DNA of 64,000 nucleotides from Marivirga salinae (GCF_030503855.1 NZ_CP129971.1:3100001-3164000), one strand, 5' to 3'. Positions 19,026 to 28,371 are shown, counted from the first letter of the stretch. The notes: generated by a model not told the origin, from the letters alone. Program-made: numbers and translations.

Positions 19026-19382
19026 TTATAAAATAATGTAGACATAAAAAATACTACACAAAAAATCAAAAATCATTGTTGGCAACATGCTCTTATAAAA
19101 TTCATTTTTAAATCTTAAAAATCCAGTAAGTACTAATAAAACCAAAGACAGTTTTTCAAAAATAGCCATTGTTAAAATCAATGTTTGAAATTCCGGATTT
19201 ACATATACATAAATGATAGATAATCCCATCATAAGACATAAAACACCCCAATGCTGTAGGTAAAAGCCTTTCTCAGCTTCGTAAGGAGTTTTATTCAACT
19301 TTTCAATTGAAAATTTTGGAAATAAAGTATATATAACTGGAATACAGGTTATTACACCCGTTATTAAAATAAGATATTGCAT
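19026..19382 (-). CDS. Small membrane protein of unknown function
   Basis: The 118-residue protein has four hydrophobic segments (about 2-20, 46-63, 68-88, 99-117) and no recognised family. The loop KFSIEKLNKTPYEAEKGFYL is polar. It lies 103 bp upstream of the AAR-like gene on the same strand and could share its transcript, but the spacing does not prove it. Confidence 0.55.
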   Translation of the reverse strand: MQYLILITGVITCIPVIYTLFPKFSIEKLNKTPYEAEKGFYLQHWGVLCLMMGLSIIYVYVNPEFQTLILTMAIFEKLSLVLLVLTGFLRFKNEFYKSMLPTMIFDFLCSIFYVYIIL

Positions 19383-19584
19383 TGAAAAAAGAAAGAGATA
19401 GGATTTTTTATAACTTTGTGTTTAATTTTTTAACTATATAATATCACAAATCTAATTTTAAATTTGATGTAATAAAATATTATTAATATTATTTTTTTGT
19501 TATTAAAACATTGAAGTTGATTAATTCATACTTTAACAATTAACTGAAACCGGTCTGTTAAATTTTAAGCATACTTTTAACATA

Positions 19585-19704
19585 ATGAAAAAAACATATA
19601 TAAAAGCAACTGAGTTTGACTCCAAAATTGATAAAGGAGAGGACATATCTGATAACTTAGATATCAAAAAATATTATTTAACCTGCAAAAAGAAGAAAAA
19701 ATAA
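19585..19704 (+). pseudogene. Truncated BrnA/CopG-type antitoxin remnant
   Basis: A 39-codon frame encodes KATEFDSKIDKGEDISDN followed by a lysine tail. This resembles the N-terminus of CopG-family (BrnA-like) antitoxins, which open with K-A-x-E-F-D-x-K-F-D-x-G-E-D-I and then have a ribbon-helix-helix domain of about 40 residues. Here the ribbon-helix-helix part is missing and the frame stops after a run of lysines. No toxin gene is seen beside it. It is either a decayed antitoxin or a short open frame that still encodes a peptide. Confidence 0.5.
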
Positions 19705-19765
19705 TCTTCTATTATTTTCTTAAATCCCCCACCATTAATTTCCTTAACTTTTCGAAAAAAAATAA

Positions 19766-20977
19766 ATGCTTAAAAAATTAAAGCAATTAGGCCCTGGAAT
19801 GATAGTGACTGCAGCTTTTATCGGACCTGGGACGGTAACTACTGCTAGTATGGCAGGTGCAGGATATGGGTACACCCTACTATGGGCTATGCTATTTTCC
19901 ATTATTGCTACTATCATTTTGCAAGAAATGACTGCCCGATTAGGCACTCAGGCAAAAATGGGATTAGGTGAAGCAATTCGTAAAAAATCTATTAATAAAT
20001 TTTTAAGATACTTAAGTTTCGGATTAGTTATAAGTGCAATAGTATTTGGAAATGCTGCTTATGAATCAGGAAATTTAGCAGGAGCTGTCATGGGATTTGA
20101 AGATTTCCCTGAAATATTCGGGCTTAATTTATTGCTCATCTTTATCGGTATCACAGCTTTTATCCTCCTATTTGTCGGTAAATACAAATATATAGAACGC
20201 TTTCTAGTTTTATTAGTGAGTGTGATGGGAATTGTATTCATTTTGGCTGCCATACTACTACATCCTTCAATAAGTGAAATCATAAAAGGGCTTTTCATTC
20301 CAGTTATCCCTGAAAAGGCTGGCTTAATGGTAGTAGGGTTGATTGGTACCACAGTTGTTCCTTATAATTTGTTCCTTCATGCATCCGCTAGCAAAACTAA
20401 ATGGAAAGAAGGTGATTCACTGCAACTTTCAAGGCTGGATACCATTCTATCAGTAAGTTTAGGTGGATTGATCACCATGGCCATTATGACAACTGCAGCA
20501 GTTGCTTTTGAAGGAAATCCTCAAGAAATTGATGGAATTGGAGCCCTGGGAAAACAATTGCAACCTATTCTTGGTGATTGGTCAACTCATTTTATTGCAT
20601 TTGGATTTTTAGCCGCTGGATTTTCTTCTAGCATTACAGCCCCATTAGCTGCAGCTTTTGCTACCTCAGAAATACTTGATTGGAAAGATGGATTAAGAAA
20701 CAAAAAATTCAAAATGGTTTGGGCTTTTGTACTCCTTACAGGAATTATTACTGCTTCTTTAGACTTCCGTCCAACTGCACTCATTCTTTTTGCACAGGTA
20801 GCTAATGGACTGCTTTTACCCATCTTAGCGATCTACCTTTTATGGATTGTGAATGATAAAGCGCTCATGGGAAATCATGTGAATTCTAAACTCATTAACT
20901 TACTTGGCGTTGTAGTAATTATTGTAACTTTACTATTAGGCTTCAAAAGTATATTTACTGCTTTAGGAATTATTTAA
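19766..20977 (+). CDS. Nramp (SLC11)-related transporter lacking canonical metal ligands
   Basis: The 403-residue, roughly 11-helix protein opens with LKQLGPGMIVTAAFIGPGTV, the Nramp helix-1 region. The metal motif DPGN is replaced by GPGT (20-23). In helix 6 the usual A-T-x-M-P-H becomes TTVVPY (195-200), so the conserved Asp, Asn and Met ligands are all missing. It therefore probably does not move divalent metals. It lies 8 bp before pxpA and leads the 5-oxoprolinase operon; Bacillus has an Nramp-like ycsG beside ycsF in the same way. Import of 5-oxoproline or a related solute is a reasonable inference. Confidence 0.85.
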   Translation: MLKKLKQLGPGMIVTAAFIGPGTVTTASMAGAGYGYTLLWAMLFSIIATIILQEMTARLGTQAKMGLGEAIRKKSINKFLRYLSFGLVISAIVFGNAAYESGNLAGAVMGFEDFPEIFGLNLLLIFIGITAFILLFVGKYKYIERFLVLLVSVMGIVFILAAILLHPSISEIIKGLFIPVIPEKAGLMVVGLIGTTVVPYNLFLHASASKTKWKEGDSLQLSRLDTILSVSLGGLITMAIMTTAAVAFEGNPQEIDGIGALGKQLQPILGDWSTHFIAFGFLAAGFSSSITAPLAAAFATSEILDWKDGLRNKKFKMVWAFVLLTGIITASLDFRPTALILFAQVANGLLLPILAIYLLWIVNDKALMGNHVNSKLINLLGVVVIIVTLLLGFKSIFTALGII

Positions 20978-20985
20978 TCTAAAAG

Positions 20986-21741
20986 ATGAGTTCAATAGAT
21001 ATTAATTGTGATTTAGGAGAAAGTTTTGGTCAATTTATAATGGGCAATGATGATGCGGTATTTCCCCACATCAGTTCATGCAATATCGCTTGCGGTTTTC
21101 ACGGAGGTGATCCTCTTCATATTGAAAACACTATTAAAAAAGCACTTCATCACAAGGTTCAAATTGGAGCTCATCCCTCCTATCCTGACTTAGCGGGATT
21201 TGGTAGAAGGAAAATCTTACTCTCTGCCGAAGAATTAAAAGCCTCAGTTAAATATCAAATCTCAGCCTTAATGGGCATGGTAAAAGCCCTTGGAGGTGAA
21301 CTAAAATACATTAAGGCACATGGCGCACTATATAACTCCATTGCACATGATGAAAAAGAAGCTAAAACATTTCTTTTTGCAGTTAAAGAAATCAATCCTG
21401 ATTTAGCTATTTTAGGTTTATCTGCCAGTCCATTTGAAGGAATTGCTCAAAGTTTGGGATTTCAATTTATTAGAGAGGGATTTTTGGACAGATGCTATCA
21501 AGATGATGGTAGTTTAATGCCAAGAAAAGAAAAGGGATCTGTATTGGAATCCGTGGAAGAGAGCTTGAATCAATTCATCTCAATAGCTCAAAAGAGAGAA
21601 GTCGAAACTGCAAGTGGGAAACGAATCCCAATGCAAGTGGATAGTTTATGTATTCACGGAGACAATCCACTAGCAGAAGATATTCTAAAAGCCATTCATC
21701 AATTAGACCAGTCCATTACTGTTAAATGCATTCAACTATGA
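20986..21741 (+). CDS. pxpA: 5-oxoprolinase subunit PxpA (LamB/YcsF family)
   Basis: The 251-residue protein begins SSIDINCDLGESFGQF and has CNIACGFHGGDP, IGAHPSYPDLAGFGRR and YIKAHGALYN, all signature segments of the family. With PxpB and PxpC it forms the ATP-dependent prokaryotic 5-oxoprolinase, which opens 5-oxoproline (pyroglutamate) to glutamate. The start is 8 bp after the transporter stop, and its stop overlaps the pxpB start as ATGA. Confidence 0.95.
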   Translation: MSSIDINCDLGESFGQFIMGNDDAVFPHISSCNIACGFHGGDPLHIENTIKKALHHKVQIGAHPSYPDLAGFGRRKILLSAEELKASVKYQISALMGMVKALGGELKYIKAHGALYNSIAHDEKEAKTFLFAVKEINPDLAILGLSASPFEGIAQSLGFQFIREGFLDRCYQDDGSLMPRKEKGSVLESVEESLNQFISIAQKREVETASGKRIPMQVDSLCIHGDNPLAEDILKAIHQLDQSITVKCIQL

Positions 21742-22412
21742 TTGATATAATACCTTATGGAAATAGCGCTTTACTAATCAATTTTGAGCAAAAAATAGAT
21801 GCTAAAATTCATCATTTAGTAAAAGGATATTTCAATTCAATTAGCAATTTGGATGAAGTCACCTATCAGATACCTGCATACTGTTCCATTACAGTAATTT
21901 TCGATTCTCAAAAAACTGATTTTGAAAGTTTAAAACAAAAAATTGAGAAATTGGAAATCAATTCCAATGAAACGTATCCAGATGCAAGAACCATTGAAAT
22001 TCCTGTATGCTATGAAAAAGAATATGCCCCTGATCTGGAATCGCTTTCAAAAGATATTAATTTAAACCCGCAAGATATTATTACTCAACATACCTCAGTT
22101 ACTTATGATGTTTATATGATGGGTTTTCTTCCAGGCTTCCCTTATTTAGGGGAACTTCCTAAAGCTTTAGAATGCAAAAGAAAATCAACCCCTAGAAAGC
22201 AAGTTAAAGCTGGAAGTGTGGCTATAGCAGGAAATCAAACTGGCATCTATCCCACTGATGCGCCTGGCGGATGGCAACTAATCGGTCAAACCCCGCTTAA
22301 AATATTTAATGCACTAGATGAAAATGCTTTCCTTATCAAAATGGGAGATAAAGTAAAATTCAAATCAATTAGTTCCGAAACTTTTAAAACTCTACAGCAA
22401 AATGGCAAATGA
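21738..22412 (+). CDS. pxpB: 5-oxoprolinase subunit PxpB (KipI family)
   Basis: The chosen start is the ATG at 21738, because it overlaps the pxpA stop in an ATGA pattern and gives MIDIIPYGNSALLINF, the usual N-terminus (224 residues). Family motifs are VTYDVYMMGFLPGFPYLGEL, PRKQVKAGSVAIAGNQTGIY and PGGWQLIGQTPLKIF. PxpB works with PxpC in the ATP-binding part of 5-oxoprolinase; the Bacillus homologue KipI also inhibits the kinase KinA. Confidence 0.95.
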   Translation: MIDIIPYGNSALLINFEQKIDAKIHHLVKGYFNSISNLDEVTYQIPAYCSITVIFDSQKTDFESLKQKIEKLEINSNETYPDARTIEIPVCYEKEYAPDLESLSKDINLNPQDIITQHTSVTYDVYMMGFLPGFPYLGELPKALECKRKSTPRKQVKAGSVAIAGNQTGIYPTDAPGGWQLIGQTPLKIFNALDENAFLIKMGDKVKFKSISSETFKTLQQNGK

Positions 22413-23277
22413 CTTGACATTAACCTTTCTTCAAGCTGGACTTCAAACGACTCTCCAAGATAAAGGAAGGGCTGGTTTACAATATTTAGGAGTTCCAGTA
22501 GGTGGAGCTTTGGATATCACCTCTGCAGCAATGGCAAATCATTTGGTTGGAAACGAAAAAAATGTGCCTGTTCTCGAAATCACCATGACTGGCCCAGAGA
22601 TTTTATTTGACTCAGATGCTTTAATAGCTTTGACAGGTGCACCTTTTGAGCTTTATTGTGATGATAAATTAGTTGAAAATAATACCGCTATATACCTCAA
22701 AAGTGGATCAATTTTAAAATTTGGCAAACTGAAATCAGGTTGCAGGGCTTACCTGGCAGTAGCTGGTGAATGGAATGCCAAGAAATGGAAAGATAGTGTG
22801 AGTCCGTTATTGCAAGTTCCAGAAGCCACTCCAGATAGCATCATTAAAAAGGGAACAAAATTAAAAATTAATTCTGCTTTTTTGAATAAAACTGGAAGCT
22901 GGGATAAAAATAAGCATACTCCAATTTTATCTAATAGAGTGAGGTTAAGAGTGAAGCCTGGCCCAGAATTCGACAGCATTTCAAGAATTGCAATAGCAAA
23001 ATTTTTCGGACAAGGGCATGAAATTTCTAAAGATGCCAATAGGATGGGCTATCGGTTAACAACTAACTTAACAAACCCAGAGGACAGAAGCGAAATGATT
23101 TCTTCAGGAATAATCCCAGGAACTATTCAAATTACAGGAAGTGGTCAGCCTATAATTTTATTGAAAGATGCTCAAACCACAGGCGGTTATCCCAGAATTG
23201 CTAATATAATCAATGAGGATTTAGATCAATTGGCACAGTTGAAGCCTGGAGATGAGGTTTGGTTTAGTATTGCATGA
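22402..23277 (+). CDS. pxpC: 5-oxoprolinase subunit PxpC (KipA family)
   Basis: The 291-residue protein has the family segments LQDKGRAGLQYLGVPVGGALD, CRAYLAVAGEW, VKPGPEFD, ANRMGYRL and IPGTIQITGSGQPIILLKDA. It overlaps pxpB by 11 bp, so the three subunits are translationally coupled. A bidirectional hairpin terminator follows 94 bp after its stop. Confidence 0.95.
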   Translation: MANDLTLTFLQAGLQTTLQDKGRAGLQYLGVPVGGALDITSAAMANHLVGNEKNVPVLEITMTGPEILFDSDALIALTGAPFELYCDDKLVENNTAIYLKSGSILKFGKLKSGCRAYLAVAGEWNAKKWKDSVSPLLQVPEATPDSIIKKGTKLKINSAFLNKTGSWDKNKHTPILSNRVRLRVKPGPEFDSISRIAIAKFFGQGHEISKDANRMGYRLTTNLTNPEDRSEMISSGIIPGTIQITGSGQPIILLKDAQTTGGYPRIANIINEDLDQLAQLKPGDEVWFSIA

Positions 23278-23370
23278 GTTTAATAGTTTCAAATTTATAG
23301 GGTAGAATATATTATTTGCTTTGCTAAAGATTGTATGCTAAGATCATTTAGTTTTATACTTATAAGTAAA

Positions 23371-23395
23371 AAAAAGACCTATAAAAGGTCTTTTT
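23371..23395. terminator. Bidirectional terminator between pxpC and the metalloprotease gene
   Basis: AAAAAGACCT and AGGTCTTTTT form a perfect 10-bp stem with a five-base loop. It has A-runs and T-runs on both sides, so it ends both the plus-strand pxp operon and the minus-strand gene whose stop is at 23426. Confidence 0.85.
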
Positions 23396-23425
23396 CTTAT
23401 TATTAAATCGATATAATTTTCAATA

Positions 23426-24262
23426 TCAATACAAGTAATCTAATGCTACTTGGTCATCTGAATTGAAAGGTCTGTTACTTCCGTCAGTACAAGCTAACAT
23501 CCATGAAGCAGCAGATGCAGAAGCACCTGTTGGAGTTCCAGGAATATGGTTAGCACCTACTCCACCATCACCTTCATTAGCGGTTGAACCACCACAGCTA
23601 ATACTTCTGTCGAAATAATCAGTATGACGGAATCCAATACAATGTCCCATTTCATGAGCAATGATAGTAGCTATTCCATCAACACTTAATCCGTAAGAAG
23701 ATTCAAGAATACCACTCATTTTGATTTCTCCAAAAGGATCACATGAAGAAGTAGGGAAACCTGCTGAACCAAGTACACCTCTTCTTTCATCACCCTTTTT
23801 CAATCTAGTCATTACAATATCTGCTTGACTTTGATTGAAAACTCTTTGAAAAGATATAGTTAAGTTTTGAGCATTATAACGAGTAATAGCTTCCTCCATT
23901 CCATCTATCATAGCTGGACTGTATCCATTTCTACCGCCTTCTTCAGCATACATATTAATTACTCGAGGACCACAAACAAGATTGTCAGTACTGTACTGTT
24001 CTGAATCTGGTAAGTAACTTGGTTTCTCCATTTGAGCAATTGATTCATCCGTAAGGTAAATATCACCTTCAACTAAATAACCTTCCTCAAATTTCATTGG
24101 GACTTGGTCATAAATATTGAATCCCAAATCTTTTAATTTCTCCAATACAATTGGATCTACAGACAAATTATCTGCTGTAAGATTTTCATCTTCTTGACAT
24201 GAAGTGAAAATAATAGCGCATGCAAATAGCGCTGATGCAATAACTTTTGACTTTGTTAACAT
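23426..24262 (-). CDS. HEIGH-type zinc metalloprotease lipoprotein
   Basis: The 278-residue protein has a lipoprotein signal ending in FTSC (Cys22). The catalytic zinc motif HExxHxxGxxH is complete as HEMGHCIGFRH (203-213). The surrounding sequence SVDGIATIIAHEMGHC and the later Gly-rich loop match the metalloprotease family named HEIGH (MEROPS M57-like). It is anchored to a membrane and probably faces the periplasm or outside. The target is unknown. The gene is monocistronic, with a terminator at 23371-23395. Confidence 0.85.
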   Translation of the reverse strand: MLTKSKVIASALFACAIIFTSCQEDENLTADNLSVDPIVLEKLKDLGFNIYDQVPMKFEEGYLVEGDIYLTDESIAQMEKPSYLPDSEQYSTDNLVCGPRVINMYAEEGGRNGYSPAMIDGMEEAITRYNAQNLTISFQRVFNQSQADIVMTRLKKGDERRGVLGSAGFPTSSCDPFGEIKMSGILESSYGLSVDGIATIIAHEMGHCIGFRHTDYFDRSISCGGSTANEGDGGVGANHIPGTPTGASASAASWMLACTDGSNRPFNSDDQVALDYLY

Positions 24263-24502
24263 AATTATTGGTTTAGATTAAAACTTTGGTAATTATATTG
24301 AATTAATCATTAAATACCAATAATATTTTTCATATTATGCTATACATAAAATATAATATTGTATCAGTCCAATGTTTCATTAGAAAATTAAAACTATGAA
24401 AAGTTCTATGATTATGTATATTATTAAATATGATATTAATTTTATTAATCCTTAATTATATGTAAGAACTCTGATTATTAGAGTGAAAAATTAGGCACAA
24501 AA

Positions 24503-24530
24503 AAACCGCTTTAATTTAATAAAGCGGTTT
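24503..24530 (-). terminator. Rho-independent terminator of the DUF4168-like gene
   Basis: AAACCGCTTTA (24503-24513) pairs with the complementary arm at 24520-24530. On the minus strand seven Ts follow the stem. It lies 23 bp after the stop codon at 24553. The 240 bp between here and the metalloprotease start (24262) are A/T-rich and hold no gene. Confidence 0.85.
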
Positions 24531-24552
24531 ATAATTAAAATTTTAAATTTTA

Positions 24553-25032
24553 TCAAGCACCAGTATCAGCTGGAGCAATTCTAGTCGATATTTTTTCATA
24601 TTTAGCTTTTAATTCAGGATCAACTGAAAGAGTTTGTTTGATTGTCTTATAATTTTGAACCCCTACCATACTTTTAGCTAAAAGATTCAACGCTTCTTTG
24701 ATAGCGTCAATTTTTTCTTCTTTCTCTTTGATTATTAAGCCCATAAACTGAACTTCAAAGTCATTAGCTCCTAATTCTTTTAATTTTGCTTCATCATCAC
24801 CAGCACTTTCCAATTCACTATATCTTTTGGTGTCAAAACCTTCTTGCTTCTCAATGATTTTTTGGATAGCAGGACTTATTTCCGCCTTCATCTGCTCAAT
24901 TACTTGCATCATTAATGCAAAATTATACAAATCTTTGTCTGTAATCTCTGAATCTTGCGCCATTACAGCAGTGGAATTTAAAAATACTATTGCTGCCAAT
25001 GCCAACATTCCTTGTCTCACTATTCTTTTCAT
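24553..25032 (-). CDS. Secreted helical protein, DUF4168-like
   Basis: The 159-residue protein has a signal peptide ending AVMAQD. The mature part is helical and charged. It starts ITDKDLYNFALMMQVIEQMK and ends with YKTIKQTLSVDPELKAKYEK, a pattern close to the DUF4168 family (an opening Thr/Ser-Asp-x-x-Leu helix and a closing Ile-x-x-x-x-x-x-Asp-Pro-Glu-Leu). The function is unknown; it is likely periplasmic. Confidence 0.6.
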   Translation of the reverse strand: MKRIVRQGMLALAAIVFLNSTAVMAQDSEITDKDLYNFALMMQVIEQMKAEISPAIQKIIEKQEGFDTKRYSELESAGDDEAKLKELGANDFEVQFMGLIIKEKEEKIDAIKEALNLLAKSMVGVQNYKTIKQTLSVDPELKAKYEKISTRIAPADTGA

Positions 25033-25149
25033 AATTGTTCTAATATTTGATTTTTTGAATTGATTACATTTTTTAAAAACCCGAATTAAAGCTTTTTGTT
25101 GTCATAAGGCAAATTTTTTCTTTATTTTATGATAAATAAATTAAGAAAA

Positions 25150-25503
25150 ATGAGAAAAGTAGTCTATTATTTAAGCACTTGCGATACTTGTAAAAAAATT
25201 ATGGCTCAATTGAATCTTGAAGATTTTGATAAAATTGACATTAAAAACAATCCATTAACTGAGCCTCAGCTACTTGAGTTATATGTAATAACAGAATCCT
25301 ATGAGGATTTATTCAATAAAAGAGCAATTAAATTTCGTCAACAAGGGTTTAATAAAAAAGAACTAACTGAAAACGATTATAAAAAATTATTACTTGATGA
25401 ATATACCTTTTTGAAAAGACCTGTTTTTTTAATTAACGGTGACTTATATGTAGGAAATGCCAAAAAGATTATTGAGCAATTGAAAGAACGGATTGGAAAA
25501 TAG
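25150..25503 (+). CDS. ArsC/Spx-family thioredoxin-fold protein
   Basis: The product from the second ATG (25150) is 117 residues and begins MRKVVYYLSTCDTCKKIMAQ, with the CxxC at the first strand-helix junction; the first ATG (25129) would add seven residues. Other ArsC/Spx-like segments are FNKRAIKFRQQGF and TFLKRPVFLINGDLYVGN, holding the conserved R-P-x-x. Real arsenate reductase activity is not certain, because the family also contains proteins of unknown role (YffB). It converges on the LpoB-like gene after 5 bp. Confidence 0.82.
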   Translation: MRKVVYYLSTCDTCKKIMAQLNLEDFDKIDIKNNPLTEPQLLELYVITESYEDLFNKRAIKFRQQGFNKKELTENDYKKLLLDEYTFLKRPVFLINGDLYVGNAKKIIEQLKERIGK

Positions 25504-25508
25504 TATTT

Positions 25509-25997
25509 TCAATCTTTTATATACTTTTTAACTATATTTTTATCTTCCCAAAGGATTTCTTCATCCATATTTTTCAATTGGGTGATTAAAGTATAATCTA
25601 TATAATTATCACTTTCTGTTATAAATTCTTCTGCCGTAATTTTTCCGGTTAAAAAGAATTCAGCTTTCTTTTCTGAACTATCTTCTATTAATTCAAATGA
25701 TGCATCTGTTTTTGTGTATTGAGTAAAATAATGATTTAACTTATCACCACCATCTTTAAAATTGCTGTCAAATTCTAAAATTTTTATCCTAGGTTTTAAA
25801 TTATTTTGGGATTGGTAATCCTTTAACCAAGCAGAGGAAACCAAATTATTAAATAGCTCACTTGTGGCTATTTCAGCATCTGTATTATTCCATCTACCGC
25901 TTAAGTCAATATCTTGTTGGGTATCAGTCTTTAATACTTTTTGCGTACTACATGAAATCATTAAAATGCTAATCAGAAGTAGAATGAAATTTTTCAT
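25509..25997 (-). CDS. LpoB-like lipoprotein (penicillin-binding protein activator family)
   Basis: The 162-residue protein has a lipoprotein signal ending in MISC (Cys16). It is followed by DLSGRWNNTDAEIATSELF, the hallmark opening of LpoB-like proteins, and later RIKILEFDSNF and KAEFFLTGKITAEEF. In E. coli LpoB activates PBP1b at the outer membrane, but many Bacteroidota relatives sit in other contexts. Here it lies 5 bp after the TonB-receptor gene, so it may instead serve that receptor. Confidence 0.75.
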   Translation of the reverse strand: MKNFILLLISILMISCSTQKVLKTDTQQDIDLSGRWNNTDAEIATSELFNNLVSSAWLKDYQSQNNLKPRIKILEFDSNFKDGGDKLNHYFTQYTKTDASFELIEDSSEKKAEFFLTGKITAEEFITESDNYIDYTLITQLKNMDEEILWEDKNIVKKYIKD

Positions 25998-26002
25998 TTA
26001 TT

Positions 26003-28354
26003 TTAAAATTTAACGATTCCTTTTAGGTTCAAAAATCTTGCCGATAAAGAATTAGGTACCGCAAATGTTTTGCCACTTACATCTTCAATCCATGAATAGG
26101 AAATGGTATTACTCACCCCTAAAACATTTAAAACATCTAAACCTATCCAAAATGATTCAATATACTTAAGATTTTGAATTTTTTCACCCATAAACTGCTT
26201 GGAAAATCCTACATCCATTCTTTTATACCACTCTCCTATGAAAATACTACGGCCTTCTAAACTATTAGGAGGTCCGGTAGGTAGTCCAGAACCAATTTGT
26301 AATTTTAAATTTACTTTCAAGGTGGGATCATTTATGAAATTATCTTGAAAAAAAATCGCTGCAGTCACTCTTTGATCAGTTGGCCTTCTAATATATCCTC
26401 TATTATCTTCTTCTACATTCTCTCTTGTAGAAAGCAAGCCTAGGCTAAACCAAGATTCCATATCAGGTATAAACTCACCGCTAAAACGAAAGTCAGCACC
26501 ATAAGCATATCCTTCTGCAGTAAGTTCAGGTCGGTACCGTAACCTGATATTATCTACATCAAAAGGAATAATATCATAAAGATATTTGTAATAAAGAGAA
26601 GAATTTAGTTGAAAAGGTCTGTTCCATAATTCTATATTTTTGGTATAATTTCCTACAAAATGTAATGCAGATTGAGCTCGTACATCAGGTGTAATATTGC
26701 CAAAAAAGTCTCTCAGTTCTCTGTAAAAAGGATATTGTCTATAAAGTCCAGTTGAAAAATTGAATTGTCCGCTTTTATCAGAATGTAAAATAACTTGATA
26801 CTGAACTCGAGGACTTAACAACCATTCATCTGTATTGGAACCATAATTTAATCTAATACCAGAATTTAAAGAATGCCGATTATTGATTTGCCATTCATGC
26901 TGCACATAAACATTTGCAAATGTCGCTTGTAAATTATTTTCCTGCTTAATTACTCGATTAACTTGTGCGAAATCAGCGGAATCTTTGAATTCATATTCAT
27001 CTAGATAATCATTTACATACTGTTTCTTATACTCTACACCAAAAGCCAATAGATGGTCTTTTTGTATTTGCCAATCATTTCGAATAATGGCTTGAGCAAC
27101 CTGTGCATATAAGAAATTGCGCGCATAATTATAATTAGCTCCAATACCTCTAAGACTAATGCATTCATCAAAAGAATCAGAAGAAAGATCTCTATCCACT
27201 TCACACAACCTATAGAAACCCTCAGTATTAATGTATTCAAATTCGGAAGTAGAAAATGCAGATAAAATCACTGAAGTTCGGAAATTATCATTAAACAAAT
27301 GACGCAATCTAGCCCCGCCTTGAAAACTTCTGTAACTTAAAGATTCTGCTCCTTCATATGACACAAATAGTCTTAATTTCTCCTGAAAAGGACCAAAATC
27401 AGTTTCTCTTGAAGCCGGCTCTAATCGATAATCATTTTGAGCAAATACCCCCAATAAATCTAAAGTAGTTTTATCAGAAAATCTGTAATTGTAGAAAGCT
27501 TGAAAATCGAGAAACCTTGGTAAGTAATTCCCTGAAGTTTCGAAAGTATTAAAGAGATATTTTGCGTTTTTATATCTTAACCCAAGTAATAAATTATCCT
27601 TTTTATTAAATTGGGTAGACAAATAGCCAGAAGCTCCTAAAAGGCCAAGATTAATATTCCCTTCTGTTTCCTCCGTTTTTTTATAGTCAATGAGAAGATT
27701 ACTGGATAATTTATCTCCATATTTTGCTTCCCATCCTCCTGCTGAGAACTCTATATTACCCACCAAATCGGGATTAATAAAACTCAAGCCTTCTTGTTGA
27801 CCTGCTCTTACTAGAAATGGTCTGTAAATTTCCATTCCATTTACATAAACCAAATTCTCATCAAAATTCCCACCTCTCACCGCATAGGAACTACTCAATT
27901 CATTATTGGAAACTACACCGGGTAGCGTAGTCAGTAATTGATTAAATTCATTGAAAGGAGTTGCAGTTTCATTTACAGAAAGAGGTTCTATTTTTTGTAA
28001 GCCATTTTTGGGTAAATTATTATTCTGACCGCTAACATCCACTTGTTGAAGAAGTAAGTTATCAACTTGCATTTGGATCATTGCAGAGTCATTAACTTGA
28101 ACACTTATGACTTGATTAATAAAACTGACATGGGAAATTCTAATGGTATATTCCGATTGTTTCGGAACTTGAAAATCAAAAAAACCCAAACTATCTGTTT
28201 GGGCATTGATCTCTGTATCAATCAATTGAATACCTACAGAAGCTATCCCTTCATTATTTCTAGCATCTACTATTTTTCCCTTCAAACTTTGAGTTTGTCC
28301 TAAAGTACTAAAAGGGATAAGAAATATTAAAAATAAAATGAGAACTGGACGCAT
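26003..28354 (-). CDS. TonB-dependent receptor with carboxypeptidase-like regulatory domain
   Basis: The ATG at 28354 gives 783 residues; an upstream TTG would add seven. A signal peptide (RPVLILFLIFLIPFSTLGQ) precedes a CarboxypepD_reg-like domain (about 20-95, KGKIVDARNNEGIASVGIQL). The plug domain (about 125-215) has TTLPGVVSN, YAVRGGNFDENLVYVNGMEI and VGNIEFSAGGWEAKYGDKLS. A 22-strand barrel follows, ending ARFLNLKGIVKF with a terminal aromatic. It imports an unknown substrate across the outer membrane; no SusD partner is present. Confidence 0.9.
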   Translation of the reverse strand: MRPVLILFLIFLIPFSTLGQTQSLKGKIVDARNNEGIASVGIQLIDTEINAQTDSLGFFDFQVPKQSEYTIRISHVSFINQVISVQVNDSAMIQMQVDNLLLQQVDVSGQNNNLPKNGLQKIEPLSVNETATPFNEFNQLLTTLPGVVSNNELSSSYAVRGGNFDENLVYVNGMEIYRPFLVRAGQQEGLSFINPDLVGNIEFSAGGWEAKYGDKLSSNLLIDYKKTEETEGNINLGLLGASGYLSTQFNKKDNLLLGLRYKNAKYLFNTFETSGNYLPRFLDFQAFYNYRFSDKTTLDLLGVFAQNDYRLEPASRETDFGPFQEKLRLFVSYEGAESLSYRSFQGGARLRHLFNDNFRTSVILSAFSTSEFEYINTEGFYRLCEVDRDLSSDSFDECISLRGIGANYNYARNFLYAQVAQAIIRNDWQIQKDHLLAFGVEYKKQYVNDYLDEYEFKDSADFAQVNRVIKQENNLQATFANVYVQHEWQINNRHSLNSGIRLNYGSNTDEWLLSPRVQYQVILHSDKSGQFNFSTGLYRQYPFYRELRDFFGNITPDVRAQSALHFVGNYTKNIELWNRPFQLNSSLYYKYLYDIIPFDVDNIRLRYRPELTAEGYAYGADFRFSGEFIPDMESWFSLGLLSTRENVEEDNRGYIRRPTDQRVTAAIFFQDNFINDPTLKVNLKLQIGSGLPTGPPNSLEGRSIFIGEWYKRMDVGFSKQFMGEKIQNLKYIESFWIGLDVLNVLGVSNTISYSWIEDVSGKTFAVPNSLSARFLNLKGIVKF

Positions 28355-28371
28355 GTACTGCTGGCTATTTA

